Part shown: in pieces, positions 1 through 10,706 of the stretch | Layout: every line of letters starts with the position of its first letter | Position numbering within the stretch: position 1 is the first letter of the stretch | Origin: Aminobacter niigataensis | GTDB taxonomy: Bacteria; Pseudomonadota; Alphaproteobacteria; Rhizobiales; Rhizobiaceae | DNA: 64,000 nt | Reading direction: 5' to 3' | Assembly: GCF_014200015.1 (NCBI RefSeq) | Contig: NZ_JACHOT010000002.1 | Location: 496,001 to 560,000, forward strand | Made by a program: the position numbers and the translations under genes | The notes under the pieces: generated by a model | What the model was told of the DNA's origin: nothing | Databases searched by the model: none | Seen by the model: the letters and a program-made list of their open reading frames with translations, nothing else

Positions 1-1
1 T

Positions 2-1888
2 CCCGTCATTGCCGCCACCATGACCCGTATCGCAGCGTTCTCGCCGCTGCTGTTCTGGCCCGGCATCATCGGCGACTTCATGAAGTATCTGCCGATCACG
101 CTGATCGTCACGCTGGCAGCGTCGATGGCCTATGCGCTTATCTTCGCGCCGACCATCGGCGCCCTGTTCGCCAAGGCACCGAAGCATCATGAGGACGACC
201 TCAAGGACGGCGTCTACATGGGCGTCGTCAAGAAGGCAGTCACCTATCCGATCACCGCGCTGGTGCTGACGGTGGCCTTGCTCACCGGCGGCACCTATGC
301 CTATGTCAAGTTCGGCAACGGTGTAGAGTTCTTCCCGACGGTCGAGCCCGACTATGGCCTGCTCTACGTCCATGCACGCGGCAACCTCTCGCTCGCGGAG
401 ATGGACGCAGCCACGCTCGAGGCCGAAAAGCGGATCCTCGGCTGGCCAGGCATCAAGTCGGTGTACACCCGCTCCGGCAAGAGCCGCGGCGGCCAGGACA
501 TCCCCGAAGACGTCGTCGGCGTGATCCAGTACGAATTCGTCGACTGGCGCGAACGCAAGTCGGCGCACGTCATCCTCGACGAACTGCGCGCCACGATGGC
601 CGGCATCCCGGGTGTGGACGTTGAAGTCCGCGTTCCTGATGCGGGACCGCCGACCGGCAAGGCGATCCAGGTGCAGCTCGCGGCCGTCGACCCGACGGGC
701 CTCAACGACTACGCCAAGGACGTCGCGGCGGCGGTCGCCAAGGTACCCGGTGTCATCGACATCTCCGACGGCCTGCCTCCGCCGGGTATCGACTGGGCGC
801 TGGAAGTCGACCGTTCCAAGGCGGCCCAATATGGCGTCAGCCCGACGGCGGTCGGTACCGTCGTGCAGCTCGTGACCACCGGTCTCAAGCTCACCGACTA
901 TCGCCCGGCCGGGGCCGACGATGCCGTCGACATCCGGCTGCGCCTGCCGGAGGACCGCCGCACGCTTGCCGCACTCGACCAGTTGCGCATCGTCACCCCG
1001 CAAGGCTCGGTGCCGATCTCGAACTTCGTCTCGCGCAAGCCCGAGCCGACCGTCGGTGTCCTGAACCGCATCGACGCCAAGCGTACGATCACCATCCAGG
1101 GCAACGTTGCCTCCGGCTACCAGGTTGCCGCGGTACAGGCTGAGGTCACCAAGGTGGTCGAACAGATGGCCCAGCCGGGCATCGACTGGAAGCTGGCCGG
1201 CTCCAACGAGGACAGCGCCGAGGCCAGTGCGTTCCTCGGCAATGCCTTCGGCGCGGCGATCTTCCTGATCTTCATCGTGCTCCTGGCGCAGTTCAACAAG
1301 TTCACCAGCGTCATCCTGGTGCTGACCTGCGTTGTCATGGCGACGGTGGGTGCGCTGCTCGGCATGCTGTTGACCGGCCAGTCCTTCGTCATCGTCATGT
1401 CGGGCATCGGCATGATCGCGCTGGCGGGCGTGGTGGTGAACAACAACATCGTGCTGATCGACACCTACGACAGGCTGCGCGACGAAGGCTGGAACAAGCT
1501 CGACGCCGTGCTCCAGACGTGCCGCGAGCGAGCCCGTCCGGTGGTTCTGACGGCGTTGTCTGCGATCCTCGGCGTGCTGCCCATCGCGTTCGGGCTTGGC
1601 CTCGAGATCTTCCACCATGAGACGACGATCAATGCGCCATCGACCCAGTGGTGGATCGCGCTGTCGTCGGCAATTGTCTTCGGCCTGTCCTTCGCCACCG
1701 TGCTGACGTTGGTGGTGACGCCGGCGATGCTGATGGTGTTCACCCGCGAGAAACGCAAGCCCGGCCAGCGCGGCTGGTTCGGCAGGCTGTTCAGCTGGGG
1801 CAGGGATCGTATCTCCAAGGGAACCGCCACGCCGGCGGAAACCAAGGATGCCGAACCTGAGGTCGCCTTCCCCAAGGCCGCCGAATAA
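2..1888 (+). CDS. RND efflux permease, C-terminal part (5' end outside window)
   Basis: The frame is open from base 2, so this is the 3' portion of a gene that starts upstream. The visible 600-plus residues contain membrane segments near the N-terminus, a large periplasmic region (about residues 95-400) with the repeated porter-type alpha/beta pattern, then a second membrane bundle containing IALAGVVVNNNIVLID, the TM10-11 signature of AcrB-type pumps. RND pumps use the proton gradient to drive export through an adaptor and an outer-membrane channel. The adaptor gene would be expected just upstream, outside this window. The cytoplasmic tail after the last helix is polar. The substrate cannot be read from this part; a drug/organic-compound (HAE-type) pump is more likely than a metal pump, but that is only an inference. 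Confidence 0.93.
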   Translation, partial: PVIAATMTRIAAFSPLLFWPGIIGDFMKYLPITLIVTLAASMAYALIFAPTIGALFAKAPKHHEDDLKDGVYMGVVKKAVTYPITALVLTVALLTGGTYAYVKFGNGVEFFPTVEPDYGLLYVHARGNLSLAEMDAATLEAEKRILGWPGIKSVYTRSGKSRGGQDIPEDVVGVIQYEFVDWRERKSAHVILDELRATMAGIPGVDVEVRVPDAGPPTGKAIQVQLAAVDPTGLNDYAKDVAAAVAKVPGVIDISDGLPPPGIDWALEVDRSKAAQYGVSPTAVGTVVQLVTTGLKLTDYRPAGADDAVDIRLRLPEDRRTLAALDQLRIVTPQGSVPISNFVSRKPEPTVGVLNRIDAKRTITIQGNVASGYQVAAVQAEVTKVVEQMAQPGIDWKLAGSNEDSAEASAFLGNAFGAAIFLIFIVLLAQFNKFTSVILVLTCVVMATVGALLGMLLTGQSFVIVMSGIGMIALAGVVVNNNIVLIDTYDRLRDEGWNKLDAVLQTCRERARPVVLTALSAILGVLPIAFGLGLEIFHHETTINAPSTQWWIALSSAIVFGLSFATVLTLVVTPAMLMVFTREKRKPGQRGWFGRLFSWGRDRISKGTATPAETKDAEPEVAFPKAAE

Positions 1889-1910
1889 ACATTCTGCAAT
1901 CAGGTTGAAA

Positions 1911-1941
1911 AAGGCCGCCCGGAACGACCGGGCGGCCTTTT
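1911..1941 (+). terminator. Rho-independent terminator after the RND gene
   Basis: A perfect 12-bp stem (AAGGCCGCCCGG, 1911-1922, with CCGGGCGGCCTT, 1928-1939) closes a 5-base loop and runs into a T-tract. It lies 22 bases after the RND stop codon and should end that transcript. Confidence 0.9.
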
Positions 1942-1984
1942 GCGTTGCTGCCTTGATGCAACACGAAATTGCGAGGCACCCACA

Positions 1985-2143
1985 ATGACCATCTCCACGC
2001 TGCTTTTGATCATCCTGATCCTGATCCTGCTCGGCGCAGTGCCCGCATGGCCCCATTCCCGCGGCTGGGGCTACGGCCCTTCCGGCATCGTCGGCGTGTT
2101 GCTCGTCGTGCTTCTGGTGCTGATGCTGATGGGCCGCATCTGA
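1985..2143 (+). CDS. DUF3309 family small membrane protein
   Basis: A 52-residue peptide beginning MTISTLLLIILILILLGAVP and ending in a second hydrophobic stretch and GRI. Between them is the conserved-looking segment WPHSRGWGYGPSG. This two-helix hairpin with the HSRxWGYGPSG core is what I recognise as DUF3309, a family of unknown function common in proteobacteria. The ATG at 1985 was chosen because it starts directly at the first membrane helix; the frame is open further upstream without a plausible start. It follows the terminator of the RND gene, so it is probably transcribed separately. Confidence 0.8.
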   Translation: MTISTLLLIILILILLGAVPAWPHSRGWGYGPSGIVGVLLVVLLVLMLMGRI

Positions 2144-2271
2144 CCGCACTGGCCGGCGGCCTTGCTGCGATCGAAGCGGCGCAGGCTCAAAGCTGCGCGC
2201 GTTGATGCTGGACCAGGGGGCGGCCGAAAAGCGAGCCTCCTCGGGCCGTAACGCTAGAGTGAGAGGGCCTG

Positions 2272-3459
2272 CTATTCTGCCGGCGCAGTCTGAGGCATGG
2301 CCCTGAAATCGGCGTGACGGGCCAGCCCCGCCATCAGGCAGACGACCACCAGGAACCCCGACAACGTCACGAAGACCGGCGCGAAGCCGACTTGCCCGGC
2401 GACGAAACCTATCCCCGACGGGGCAACCAATATGCCGGAATAACCCATGGTCGTGACGACGCTCATGCCGATGTTTGACGGCACGCCCGGCTGGTTGCCG
2501 GCGGCGGAAAAGGCGATCGGCACCATGTTGGCGACGCCCAGCCCGCAGAAGGCGAATGCCGCGATCGCGACCCATGGGTTCGGCGCAAGACCCGCCGCGA
2601 GCATGCCGCACGCCGCGATGAGCGCCGAGACGCGCAGCGTCGTCACCGCGCCGAAGCGGTTGCGCACGCCGTCACCGAGAAACCGCATCAGTGCCATGAT
2701 GCCGGAGAAGGCGGCGAAGGCGAAGCCGGCGGTGGCGATGTCGGCGCCGAGTTCCTGCTTGAGATAGAGCGCTGCCCAATCGAGCACGGCGCCTTCCGGG
2801 ATCATCGAAAACAGCGCCATGATGCCGACCAGGTAGATGGTGGGAAGTCGCGGCAAGCGGAAGTGATGGTGCTCATGCGCCTCCGGCTTGTCCTCGCCGA
2901 TCAGGTGAGGCAGGGCGAATGCCGTCATCGCCGCAGCCGCGACGGTGACGAACACCGCATGCGGCAGATGACCGAAACTGAGGATGAAGATGCCGCCAAG
3001 CCCTCCGCCGGCAAAGCCGCCAAGGCTCCAGAAACCATGCGACGACGACATGATCGCGCGCGACAGCTTCCTTTCGACGGCCACCGCATTGGCGTTCATC
3101 GCCACGTCCATGGCGCCGATCGACCCGCCGAAGATGAACATCGTGACGGCCGCCACCCAGACATTTGGCGAGAGCACCACCAAGAGCAGGGCAAAGACCA
3201 CGATCCAGGCAAAGCCGATCACCACCGGCCGCGAACCCCGCTTGGTCATCAGGTAGCCGGAGAAGGGCATTGCCGTCAGCGCACCGAGACCGAACACCAG
3301 GATCAGCAGGCCGAGCACGAACTCGCTGATCTCGAGCCGCGTCAGCAGCAGCGGGATCTGCGGCGCCCAGCTTCCGGTGATGAAACCGTTGATGAAGAAG
3401 GCAGCAGCTACGGCCCAGCGGGCCCGGCTGGCAGGGGCGGTTGTGTCGGTGGCGTCCAT
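2272..3459 (-). CDS. MFS transporter (YbjJ/fucose-permease-like)
   Basis: A membrane protein of 395 residues with about twelve predicted helices in two halves separated by a His/Glu-rich cytoplasmic loop (GEDKPEAHEHHHF, mid-protein). Early motifs such as NGFITGSWAPQIPLL and SGYLMTKRGSRPV fit the major facilitator superfamily, in the branch related to E. coli YbjJ and sugar permeases. The start at 3459 is preceded by an AGGAG ribosome site about nine bases away; an ATG-like start 18 bases upstream has none. Its promoter region holds two AAATCGATTT palindromes of LacI-family type, which suggests carbon-source control. The substrate is unknown. Confidence 0.85.
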   Translation of the reverse strand: MDATDTTAPASRARWAVAAAFFINGFITGSWAPQIPLLLTRLEISEFVLGLLILVFGLGALTAMPFSGYLMTKRGSRPVVIGFAWIVVFALLLVVLSPNVWVAAVTMFIFGGSIGAMDVAMNANAVAVERKLSRAIMSSSHGFWSLGGFAGGGLGGIFILSFGHLPHAVFVTVAAAAMTAFALPHLIGEDKPEAHEHHHFRLPRLPTIYLVGIMALFSMIPEGAVLDWAALYLKQELGADIATAGFAFAAFSGIMALMRFLGDGVRNRFGAVTTLRVSALIAACGMLAAGLAPNPWVAIAAFAFCGLGVANMVPIAFSAAGNQPGVPSNIGMSVVTTMGYSGILVAPSGIGFVAGQVGFAPVFVTLSGFLVVVCLMAGLARHADFRAMPQTAPAE

Positions 3460-3490
3460 CGCCGCGTCTCCTAGCACATGGGTCCGACAC

Positions 3491-3506
3491 CTGAAATCGA
3501 TTTCAG
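3491..3506. promoter_or_regulatory. Palindrome CTGAAATCGATTTCAG, LacI-type operator candidate
   Basis: A perfect 16-bp palindrome with a central CG, 32 bases upstream of the MFS start. The AAATCGATTT core is shared with 3584-3597 and 8246-8259. LacI/GalR-family operators typically are CG-centred palindromes of this length. Binding is inferred. Confidence 0.6.
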
Positions 3507-3583
3507 ATCAGCGTGAGCGGCTGATTCAAAATGTTACCGCGCTTGCACCGGGCGGTGTGCGCAGATGTCGGGTCACCATGAAT

Positions 3584-3597
3584 TTAAATCGATTTAA
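3584..3597. promoter_or_regulatory. Palindrome TTAAATCGATTTAA, LacI-type operator candidate
   Basis: A perfect 14-bp palindrome, 125 bases upstream of the MFS start. It is identical to the one upstream of pyruvate carboxylase at 8246-8259. Confidence 0.6.
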
Positions 3598-3824
3598 CAT
3601 AGGCTCAAGCTGTAAGTGGAGGCAATCATTGGGCCAGACGGTTAACCAAGGTTAATTTTTGCCCGAATTCCGTCCAATAGCCGTTGTACGCGAACTTTCG
3701 AGGAATGGCGGCGGACAGGCAACACTCTCCGCTCGCGCGCTTGGTTCCGCTCTATGCATGCTTGCGCGGGTTGGGGGTCGATGCCGGCTGGACGCCGGGT
3801 CGCACCGTTGTGGAGTGTTGTACC

Positions 3825-4652
3825 ATGAATACCCTAGCTTTCCGGCGCGCCGGAATACCAAGTCGCCTGGCCGAGCAACTGCGCCAGTCGGGCGCCAGCC
3901 TGCCCTCCAGACCAGGCATCGCGCTCGTGGTGGGCGCAGCCGCCGTGGCGGTCGCGCTGGCCGGTTTCCTGATCATCGGCACTTCGGAGCCGGACCCGAC
4001 CCAGACGGCTGCCGTGCCGCCCCGCATGACGCAGCCACAGCCGGTCAGCCCCGTGCCTGTAGCGCAAGATGAGAAGCCGGCCGCCACAGTCCAGCCCAGC
4101 CAACCCGCATCGTCGAAACTGGCGGCAGCCCCGCTGATTTCAGGGGAGACGCCGAAGGCCCAATTCAGCCCTTCACCGCCCATCGCGTCCAACGTGCCGG
4201 ACAGCGCGACGGGACCGGACGAGCGCAGTCCTGACACCGTCGCCCTGGCCGATACAAGCGTGCCGGCGACCGCTGAGGCTCCCGATACCTCCGACACGGC
4301 GTCGATTGTCCCTGACGGCCTGCGCGGAACGCTGGACGTGCAGGTTGCCGAAACCGAGGCGGAAATAGCGATGCTCGAAGCATCGACCGGAATGATCGAC
4401 GCGACCGCAGCCGTCGAAGGGCCCCTGCCCGACCTGAGCCCGGCCAAGGCCGCGAAATATGCCAACCTGCGCGACGGCCCAGCCGATGAAGCCAAGGTGA
4501 TCGTGGTGGTGCCGGCAAATGCCGCCATAGAAGCCGAGACCGGCTGCAACTGGTGCACGGTCGTCTACAACGGCCAGCGCGGCTACATGTTCAAGAGCCT
4601 GATCCGCCGCAGCGTCAAGGAAGAGGCCGCCGCCGGCCAGGGCTTGTTCTAG
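3825..4652 (+). CDS. Membrane-anchored bacterial SH3-domain protein
   Basis: A 275-residue protein. After about 35 polar residues there is one hydrophobic helix (GIALVVGAAAVAVALAGFLI), then a long Pro/Ala/Thr-rich low-complexity region, and at the C-terminus a bacterial SH3 domain of roughly 60 residues (YANLRDGPADEAKVIVVVP through GQRGYMFKSLI). Such domains usually bind peptidoglycan or periplasmic proteins, so the likely topology is a single inner-membrane anchor with the SH3 domain in the periplasm. The ATG at 3825 has GGAG nine bases upstream; the frame is open 141 bases further upstream, but that part has no ribosome site and no domain. The partner is unknown. Confidence 0.8.
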   Translation: MNTLAFRRAGIPSRLAEQLRQSGASLPSRPGIALVVGAAAVAVALAGFLIIGTSEPDPTQTAAVPPRMTQPQPVSPVPVAQDEKPAATVQPSQPASSKLAAAPLISGETPKAQFSPSPPIASNVPDSATGPDERSPDTVALADTSVPATAEAPDTSDTASIVPDGLRGTLDVQVAETEAEIAMLEASTGMIDATAAVEGPLPDLSPAKAAKYANLRDGPADEAKVIVVVPANAAIEAETGCNWCTVVYNGQRGYMFKSLIRRSVKEEAAAGQGLF

Positions 4653-4703
4653 ACCGGAAGCAGGACAGGCCGGGCGACGTCGAACGTACCCGGCCTGCAC
4701 TTG

Positions 4704-8162
<3,459 letters not shown>

Positions 8163-8245
8163 GAAAACACTCCAGAAACCGGATATTTAAGAGGCGGCGC
8201 ATGATTAGCGGGAAAATGCTGCGGTGCAACCGAAATCACACCCCC

Positions 8246-8259
8246 TTAAATCGATTTAA
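8246..8259. promoter_or_regulatory. Palindrome TTAAATCGATTTAA upstream of pyc
   Basis: A perfect 14-bp palindrome between pyc and the terminator of the liv operon, identical to 3584-3597. Its position suggests an operator or activator site for pyc. In Sinorhizobium the LacI-family regulator PckR is known to control central carbon genes; assigning this site to a PckR-like protein is inference. Confidence 0.6.
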
Positions 8260-8296
8260 TTTCCGCAGCGTCAGATAGATATTTTTTCCACGGCCA

Positions 8297-8328
8297 CAAA
8301 AAAATGCCCGGCGCAAAGCGCCGGGCAT
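8297..8328 (-). terminator. Rho-independent terminator of the liv operon
   Basis: Read on the minus strand, an 11-bp perfect stem (ATGCCCGGCGC at 8304-8314 with GCGCCGGGCAT at 8318-8328), a 3-base loop and a T7 tract follow the binding-protein stop by about 25 bases. Confidence 0.9.
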
Positions 8329-8352
8329 CTATCGGTTAGCTGTGCTGGAGAA

Positions 8353-9471
8353 TTACTTCTGCTGCACGTAGGTGTACTTGCCGTCGGCACCCTTCTGCCA
8401 CTCGTACATGACGTAGCCGGGGAGCTTCGGATCGCCCTTCTCGTCGAAGGAGATATCGCCGAGCGCCGTCTTGAACGGGCCCTTCTCCTTGAGAGCCTTG
8501 GCCACTTCCTGCGTGTCGATCGAGCCGGCAGCAGCGGCGGCCGCTGCGATCGACTGCATCGCGGCATAGGAGTAGAGCGTGTAGGCTTCCGGCTCGAAGC
8601 CAGCGGCGCGGAATTTCTCGACCAGATCCTTGTTCTCGGGGATCAGGCGCGGGTCCGGGCCGAAGGTGTTGAGCGTGCCGGCAACGGCGTCGCCAGCGAT
8701 CGAGGCGAGTTCGTTGGAGACGATGCCGTCACCCGAAACGAGCGTTGCCTTGAGGCCCTGGTCGGCCGACTGGCGGATGATCAGGCCGGCTTCGGTGTGA
8801 AGACCGCCCCAGTAGATGATCGAAACGCCGGCTTCCTTCATCTTGGCGATGAGCGCCGAGAAGTCCTTGTCGCCGATGTTGACGCCTTCATACATGACTT
8901 CGGTGACGCCCGCGGCGTTCATCGCCTTCTTGGTTTCGTCAGCGAGGCCTTGGCCGTAAGGCGTCTTGTCGTGGATGACTGCGATCTTGGCGTCCTTGAA
9001 CTTCTCAGCGAGGTACGCACCGGCAATGCCGCCCTGCTGGTCGTCGCGGCCGCAGGTGCGGAACACGTTCCACAGGCCACGCTCGGTGAAGGTCGGGTTG
9101 GTCGCCGCCGGGGTGACTTCGAGGATCCCGTTCTCGGCGTAGACTTCCGAGGCCGGGATCGAAACGCCCGAGTTGAAGTGGCCGACCACGAACTTGACGC
9201 CGTCAGCAACGAACTTGTTGGCAACCGAGATGCCCTGCTTCGGATCGGAGACGTCGTCGCCGACAACAAGCTTGATCTGCTCGCCGTTGATGCCGCCAGC
9301 CGCGTTGATGTCGGCGACCGCCTGCTCAGCGCCCTTCTGGAGTTGCGCACCAAAGGCCGCGTTCGGGCCGGTGATCGGACCGGCGACGCCGACCAGGATA
9401 TCGGCCCATGCGCTGCCGCTGAACGCTACGAGCGCGGTCAGCGCAACAGCCGACAAAAGTGACTTTTTCAT
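8353..9471 (-). CDS. Branched-chain amino-acid-type ABC transporter substrate-binding protein
   Basis: A 372-residue periplasmic binding protein of the LivJ/LivK (Peripla_BP_6) type. [20 protein letters not shown] followed by AWA is a classic signal peptide, with mature [18 protein letters not shown]. It delivers ligand to the LivH/LivM permease. The ATG at 9471 has GGGAG seven bases upstream; a start 54 bases earlier would add a non-signal-like extension and is rejected. It is last in the liv operon, after a 144-base gap, so it may also have its own promoter. It ends at a strong terminator. LivJ-type proteins bind Leu/Ile/Val and sometimes other amino acids, so the ligand is not certain. Confidence 0.92.
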   Translation of the reverse strand: MKKSLLSAVALTALVAFSGSAWADILVGVAGPITGPNAAFGAQLQKGAEQAVADINAAGGINGEQIKLVVGDDVSDPKQGISVANKFVADGVKFVVGHFNSGVSIPASEVYAENGILEVTPAATNPTFTERGLWNVFRTCGRDDQQGGIAGAYLAEKFKDAKIAVIHDKTPYGQGLADETKKAMNAAGVTEVMYEGVNIGDKDFSALIAKMKEAGVSIIYWGGLHTEAGLIIRQSADQGLKATLVSGDGIVSNELASIAGDAVAGTLNTFGPDPRLIPENKDLVEKFRAAGFEPEAYTLYSYAAMQSIAAAAAAAGSIDTQEVAKALKEKGPFKTALGDISFDEKGDPKLPGYVMYEWQKGADGKYTYVQQK

Positions 9472-9615
9472 TGAAACACTCCCATTAATTGAGTGGGCGT
9501 GGAGTTTCTTTCGTGCGATGCCCACCCATATCGCAGAAAGGTGAGTTTGCCGATTTTCCGGCAGTTGTCACGCCGATTCATTGGCGAACCGGCGTCGATA
9601 TTGAAGTTCTGGTGT

Positions 9616-9963
9616 TCAGGACTTCGATTTCCAAGAAAGCGGCGATACCTTTTCATAAAGCCAGTTGTATTGCGTCACCATCTGGTTGGTGCGGGTGTAT
9701 TTATATCCAAGGATTGCAAACGCCATCAGCACGATAGTGTCGACGATGTAATATTGCAGCGTGAACATCGTGCCGTCGAACAGCGCGTGATGGATGAAGC
9801 GAACCGCAATGCCAAGGCCCAGAATGTAAAGCACCAGCTGGCCGTAGCTGCGCCATGTCTGGGCGCAGGCGCGGCCTGTCATCCAGGCCGCCCATCCGCC
9901 CAGGAGGCAGGTGACGAAAAAGAACTGCCAGATCGAGGGTTCCTCGTAGAGAATGCCCTGCAT
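9616..9963 (-). CDS. DUF6867-type small membrane protein in the liv operon
   Basis: A 115-residue protein with about three hydrophobic segments (IWQFFFVTCLLGGWAAWM, GQLVLYILGLGIAVRFI, and YYIVDTIVLMAFAILGYKY) and a short polar tail. It lies 11 bases after livF and before the binding-protein gene, inside the same transcription unit. I recall proteins of this kind, DUF6867, in the same place in other rhizobial liv operons; that family name is from memory. It may be an accessory membrane subunit of the transporter, but no function is established that I know of. Confidence 0.75.
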   Translation of the reverse strand: MQGILYEEPSIWQFFFVTCLLGGWAAWMTGRACAQTWRSYGQLVLYILGLGIAVRFIHHALFDGTMFTLQYYIVDTIVLMAFAILGYKYTRTNQMVTQYNWLYEKVSPLSWKSKS

Positions 9964-9974
9964 GATGGAATCTC

Positions 9975-10706
9975 CTAGTGACGCCCGCCTTCGAGATAGG
10001 CAGCGCGAACCTCGGGATCGGCGAGCAGGTCCTTGCCGGTGCCGCTCATCGTGACGACGCCGTTGACCATGACGTAACCGCGCGTGGCGAGCTTGAGCGC
10101 GCCGAAGGCGTTCTGCTCGACGAGGAAGACGGTCAGGCCCTGGGTGCGGTTGAGCTCGCGAATGGCGTCGAAGATCTGCTTGACGATCAGCGGCGCCAGG
10201 CCCAGCGACGGCTCGTCGAGCAGAAGCAGCTTGGGCCGCGCCATCAGCGCACGGCCGATGGACAGCATCTGCTGCTCGCCGCCTGACAGCGTGCCACCGC
10301 GTTGGGCGATGCGTTCCTTGAGCCTCGGGAACAGGGTGAATACCTTCTCGACGTCCTCATCGAAGAATTTGAGGTTGTCGAGGCTGGCCCCCATCTGCAG
10401 GTTTTCCATCACCGTCATGCGCGGGAAGATGCGCCGTCCCTCGGGTGACTGCGCGATGCGCATCCGGGCGATCTCGTGCGTCGGCAGATCGGTGATGTCG
10501 GTACCGGCAAAAGTGATGGTACCGCGGCGCGCCCGAGGAGTGCCGAAGATGGTCATCATCAGCGTCGACTTGCCGGCGCCGTTGGCGCCGATCAAGGCAA
10601 CGATCTCGCCTTCGTTGACCGAAACGTCGACGCCGTTCAGCGCGCGAATGTTGCCGTAGTAGGTCTCGACACCCCTGATGTCGAGCAAGCTCTTACCCGC
10701 CGTCAC
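9975..10706 (-). CDS. livF: ABC transporter ATP-binding protein LivF
   Basis: A 243-residue ATPase with Walker A GANGAGKST, the ABC signature LSGGEQQML and Walker B LLLLDEPSLGL. Its short length and the surrounding genes identify it as the LivF-type ATPase that pairs with LivG to power amino-acid import. The start codon is GTG and overlaps the livG stop as GTGA, so the two are probably translationally coupled. Confidence 0.95.
   Translation of the reverse strand: MTAGKSLLDIRGVETYYGNIRALNGVDVSVNEGEIVALIGANGAGKSTLMMTIFGTPRARRGTITFAGTDITDLPTHEIARMRIAQSPEGRRIFPRMTVMENLQMGASLDNLKFFDEDVEKVFTLFPRLKERIAQRGGTLSGGEQQMLSIGRALMARPKLLLLDEPSLGLAPLIVKQIFDAIRELNRTQGLTVFLVEQNAFGALKLATRGYVMVNGVVTMSGTGKDLLADPEVRAAYLEGGRH

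Larger units (their letters stand above)
3460..3824. other. Divergent intergenic region between MFS and SH3-domain genes
   Basis: This 365-base stretch separates two divergent genes and contains no convincing coding sequence. It becomes AT-richer at 3575-3660. It holds two CG-centred palindromes, annotated separately, and must carry both promoters. Nothing else was recognised. Confidence 0.7.

Noticed and set aside
2144-2271. Possible extra small gene between DUF3309 and the MFS gene
   Set aside because: The overlapping frame is an out-of-frame reading of the DUF3309 gene and has no independent start signal.
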